Made by a program: the position numbers and the translations under genes. A stretch of DNA of 64,000 bases from Plectrocnemia conspersa (lineage: Eukaryota; Arthropoda; Insecta; Trichoptera; Polycentropodidae): NCBI GenBank assembly GCA_009617715.1, contig VTFK01000004.1, positions 806,001 to 870,000 of the forward strand, written 5' to 3'. The notes under the pieces were generated by a model. That model was not told the DNA's origin. It saw only the letters and a program-made list of their open reading frames with translations, and made no database searches. Position 1 is the stretch's first letter. The number at the start of each line of letters is the position of its first letter. Below, in pieces: positions 61,560 to 64,000 of the stretch.

Positions 61560-63140
61560 CCTTAGTATGTTCGCGATAAAGACATATGTACATAATGACC
61601 TATGTCTCGAAAACACCACCAGTGCTATAAAACGTTTTTCTGCTAAACTCAAACAGCACGTCAACATCGAGGCAACAAACTCCTCAATGTGGACAATTGA
61701 GCCCTTCGAACTGGTCTAGTTATCATTACTAGAACTCGTTTACTATCAATGATCGTACAGTGTAGAACAGAAAGCTTTTGGACGTCAATATGTAAATATA
61801 GTGTTTAAAACATATTTTTTTAAATATAGAATAAAATTAATTGTCGGTCATAAAGACCAGTTTTAATGTTTAAAAAAAATCAGCGCGCAGAATAAAAATG
61901 CTCGTATAGTCATTGTCGCTTTCTCGCATCAATCCATTTGTCAAAATCACCAAGGCCAGATTGCTTCTGTAATTCGATAGTTTGACACTTCCAGTACCGG
62001 TACATCCAGTTTCGATTTTAGAACGATAAGAAGCTATAATTTATAATAGAAGATCGCCTATATGTCCATCATAATTATATACTTATACACTAGATCAATT
62101 TAACAGAATTAAGCGAATGCTAATCTGGCAAAAGAAAAAATGTTAAGCTTTCTATTTTTTAAACGAGTCATTTTTTGTACAGTACATGTGATTATGTCCA
62201 AATATGTTCAGTGTGATACTTTCCCTGTCGTAAATATATACTGATATTTACACATGCTGTACACACGAGGAGTTAATCTATTGCCATATTATACAGTGGT
62301 AATAAAAAATGTAACCTGAATTGTACCTGTGGCTTATGTGGACATAAAAAATAGAAATCATATTTCATATTATTCTCAAATAATATTTTGACTCTTCTTT
62401 GACCTTGTTGATCGACCATTTTTTGCTTCATCTGGTATCTGAGCAGCTCATTTGGAAGAATGAACAGTTTTTGTACACATTATTCAATCAATGAGTGCAT
62501 TATCTATATTGCTCATTACCGTTATTTGGAAGTTGAAGAAGAAGAAACAGGAGAGTGCATCTGGTGTCCATTTTACATGTTAATCTAGTGTGACGGAGTA
62601 TTTATAAGTGTGCAACGGTGGTTTCCAACTTGGGCATAGTCGGTGCAGTGACGGGTCGTTGAACGACAAGTCCTTCTTGCGTCAACGACCCGGTCTGGTC
62701 TGGTATAGTCTTTGAAGAGCCGATGATATTGGATTTGGCATTGGATTACTATCGATTGATATTAGGAGCGATCGCGTCGAAGAACTGTAAGGTCCATAAA
62801 AAAAGTGACTCATACGCACCAGAACCGGTTCTGGCGCCAGCGAGCAACACAGAATATCGGGTGTTGAGATTTTGTGTTTTTCCGATTCATATTTCATATA
62901 TTTGGTTCGAGTTCATGTTCAATATTTGTAGATGGGTTTGTTTTTTAAAAGTGGATCATATTTTCATTGTCATTTTATTGATTTTTTATTTTTTCAAGTA
63001 CAATGTTATTTTTAAATCAAAACAGTTTGGAATTGGCCGTCAAATCTGTGCAATATCAATATATATACACATGTCTATTCTCGCCGTAATATTGCGTCAT
63101 TTAGCCTCAAAGTGGTATCAAAGATCAAGTTGAACTCTTA
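61560..63140. other. No gene seen; one hairpin
   Basis: A 136-codon frame at 62723-63133 starts with ATG, but its second half is AT-driven hydrophobic sequence and no domain was recognised. Confidence 0.35.
62652..62692. repeat. Perfect 11-bp inverted repeat
   Basis: CGGGTCGTTGA (62652-62662) pairs with TCAACGACCCG (62682-62692) around a 19-base loop. Confidence 0.7.
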
Positions 63141-63144
63141 GGAT

Positions 63145-63230
63145 TCGCCTCAGTTGATTCGGCGTAACTCTGCTTGCTGCTAATTGAACTATTCATTATT
63201 CCAAATCGGAAGCAAAGTGGTAGTTTTGGA
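63145..63230 (+). repeat. Interspersed repeat C, copy 3
   Basis: Contains CAGTTGATTCGGCGTAACTC, ATTGAACT and CGGAAGCAAAGTGGTAG, matching 35225-35310 and partly 32290-32350. Confidence 0.6.
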
Positions 63231-63335
63231 TGAAGTATCTAAAGGGCGCAAATTAATTATTTTTTAAAACTCTTATTATATATAAAGTGATTTTGATAAA
63301 AAATATGTTTTTTTGGAAATTTGGAAGTTTCTGTC

Positions 63336-63661
63336 GGTTGATATATCGACCATTGACCACTTAGGGTCATATTTTAAGAATATATTTATTATATAATAAA
63401 TGATCAAATAATGGCACAAAAATATAATTTATTGTTTGAAATATATTACATATAAACATATAAAGAAATAATAATAAAAAATAATGTTTTATTTTGATTT
63501 TTGATTTTATCGTTTTTTGGCCGATAGCGACAACTTAATTTCATATGGTCGATATATCAACCAAAGAGCTTCCTCGACGACATATTTTGATGCTAAGGAT
63601 GATTTTATTATGGATAGGTATTGAATTATAGACCGTAATGTCGTCGGTCGATATATCGACC
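63336..63661. repeat. Three copies of the palindrome GGTCGATATATCGACC
   Basis: GGTTGATATATCGACC at 63336-63351, GGTCGATATATCAACC at 63547-63562 and GGTCGATATATCGACC at 63646-63661. The third is a perfect 16-bp palindrome. The first two carry single changes on opposite sides and are each other's reverse complement. Confidence 0.85.
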
Positions 63662-64000
63662 GATTTCGGACTATCTAAAGGGAATGATTCAGTACATATG
63701 TTCCCTTAAGGAAATGGAGGAAATTCAACGTACCTCCCAATCCTCGATTATTTTACCAATGTCGACGATTAGGGGAGGAAACAGACTCTTTATTATTGTC
63801 TACAATTCCAATAACCATTTTAAGTCGTTCTTAAACTTAAATACGGCTCAATAATCTCAAATGCCGTACAATTTAATACATATTTAAATAAATGGTCTTG
63901 CGAATTTATAGAGATAAACATTTTATTGGGATATAGAATAAAAAAAACATAAAATGAATAGAAATAGTAAAAAAAATAAAAAAACCTACAAATATTCGTC

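Noticed and set aside
62723..63133. 136-codon open frame
   Set aside because: The second half is AT-driven hydrophobic sequence and no family was recognised; expected by chance in 64 kb of six-frame DNA.
54228..64000. Continuation exons of the RhoGEF DH and PH domains
   Set aside because: Searched by eye for DH-like segments after the GAG|GTAAGT donor and found none with splice sites; a very short exon could have been missed.

Overview
This is about 64 kb of AT-rich nuclear DNA from an animal, most likely an insect. The evidence is spliced GT-AG genes, a metazoan cytosolic ribosomal protein gene, a vaccinia-related kinase (VRK) gene, a Rho guanine-nucleotide exchange factor gene, and many arthropod-type transposable elements (mariner, pogo/Tigger, piggyBac-like, hAT, LINEs and SINEs). 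The order or species cannot be fixed from the sequence alone. No operon, CRISPR array or bacterial feature is present.

Layout. (1) 92-559: RpS15A on the + strand, two coding exons, complete, with a poly(A) signal at 604-609. (2) 1.0-8.0 kb: a graveyard of decayed elements. It holds a mariner remnant, a broken copy of a multicopy 'VLDGG' PIN/FEN-like gene family, the tail of a pogo-type transposase, a mariner-type element with both ends at 5518-6590, and a LINE reverse-transcriptase scrap. (3) 8070-11151: a VRK/NHK-1 kinase gene on the - strand in four coding exons. It has a ~140-residue insert inside the kinase domain and one frame break in the third exon. (4) 11.2-15.4 kb: intergenic, with a CpG-rich possible promoter near 13.0-13.3 kb and a SINE. 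(5) 15612-15669 is a good candidate first coding exon of the RhoGEF gene. Its phase matches the well-supported exons at 52696-53952 and 54058-54227, which would make 15.7-52.7 kb a ~37 kb first intron. (6) 54.2-64 kb: no further coding exon was found. It holds a tandem-repeat array split by a Tigger-like element, a hAT relic with a foldback element nested in it, and a cluster of palindromes.

The intron and intergenic DNA contain several elements that can be delimited by eye: two piggyBac-like MITEs with TTAA flanks (35380-35928, 39106-39325), a hAT-like MITE (48982-49501), a degraded LINE with a 5'-truncated sister copy (38.7-41.15 kb), and two SINE-like families. The LINE and SINE tails share a hairpin whose stem sequence differs between copies while pairing is kept. 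This is the most interesting signal in the window, because it suggests a conserved RNA structure used by the LINE machinery. No new multi-gene system is evident. The novelty lies in the repeat families, the nested insertions and the unusual kinase.
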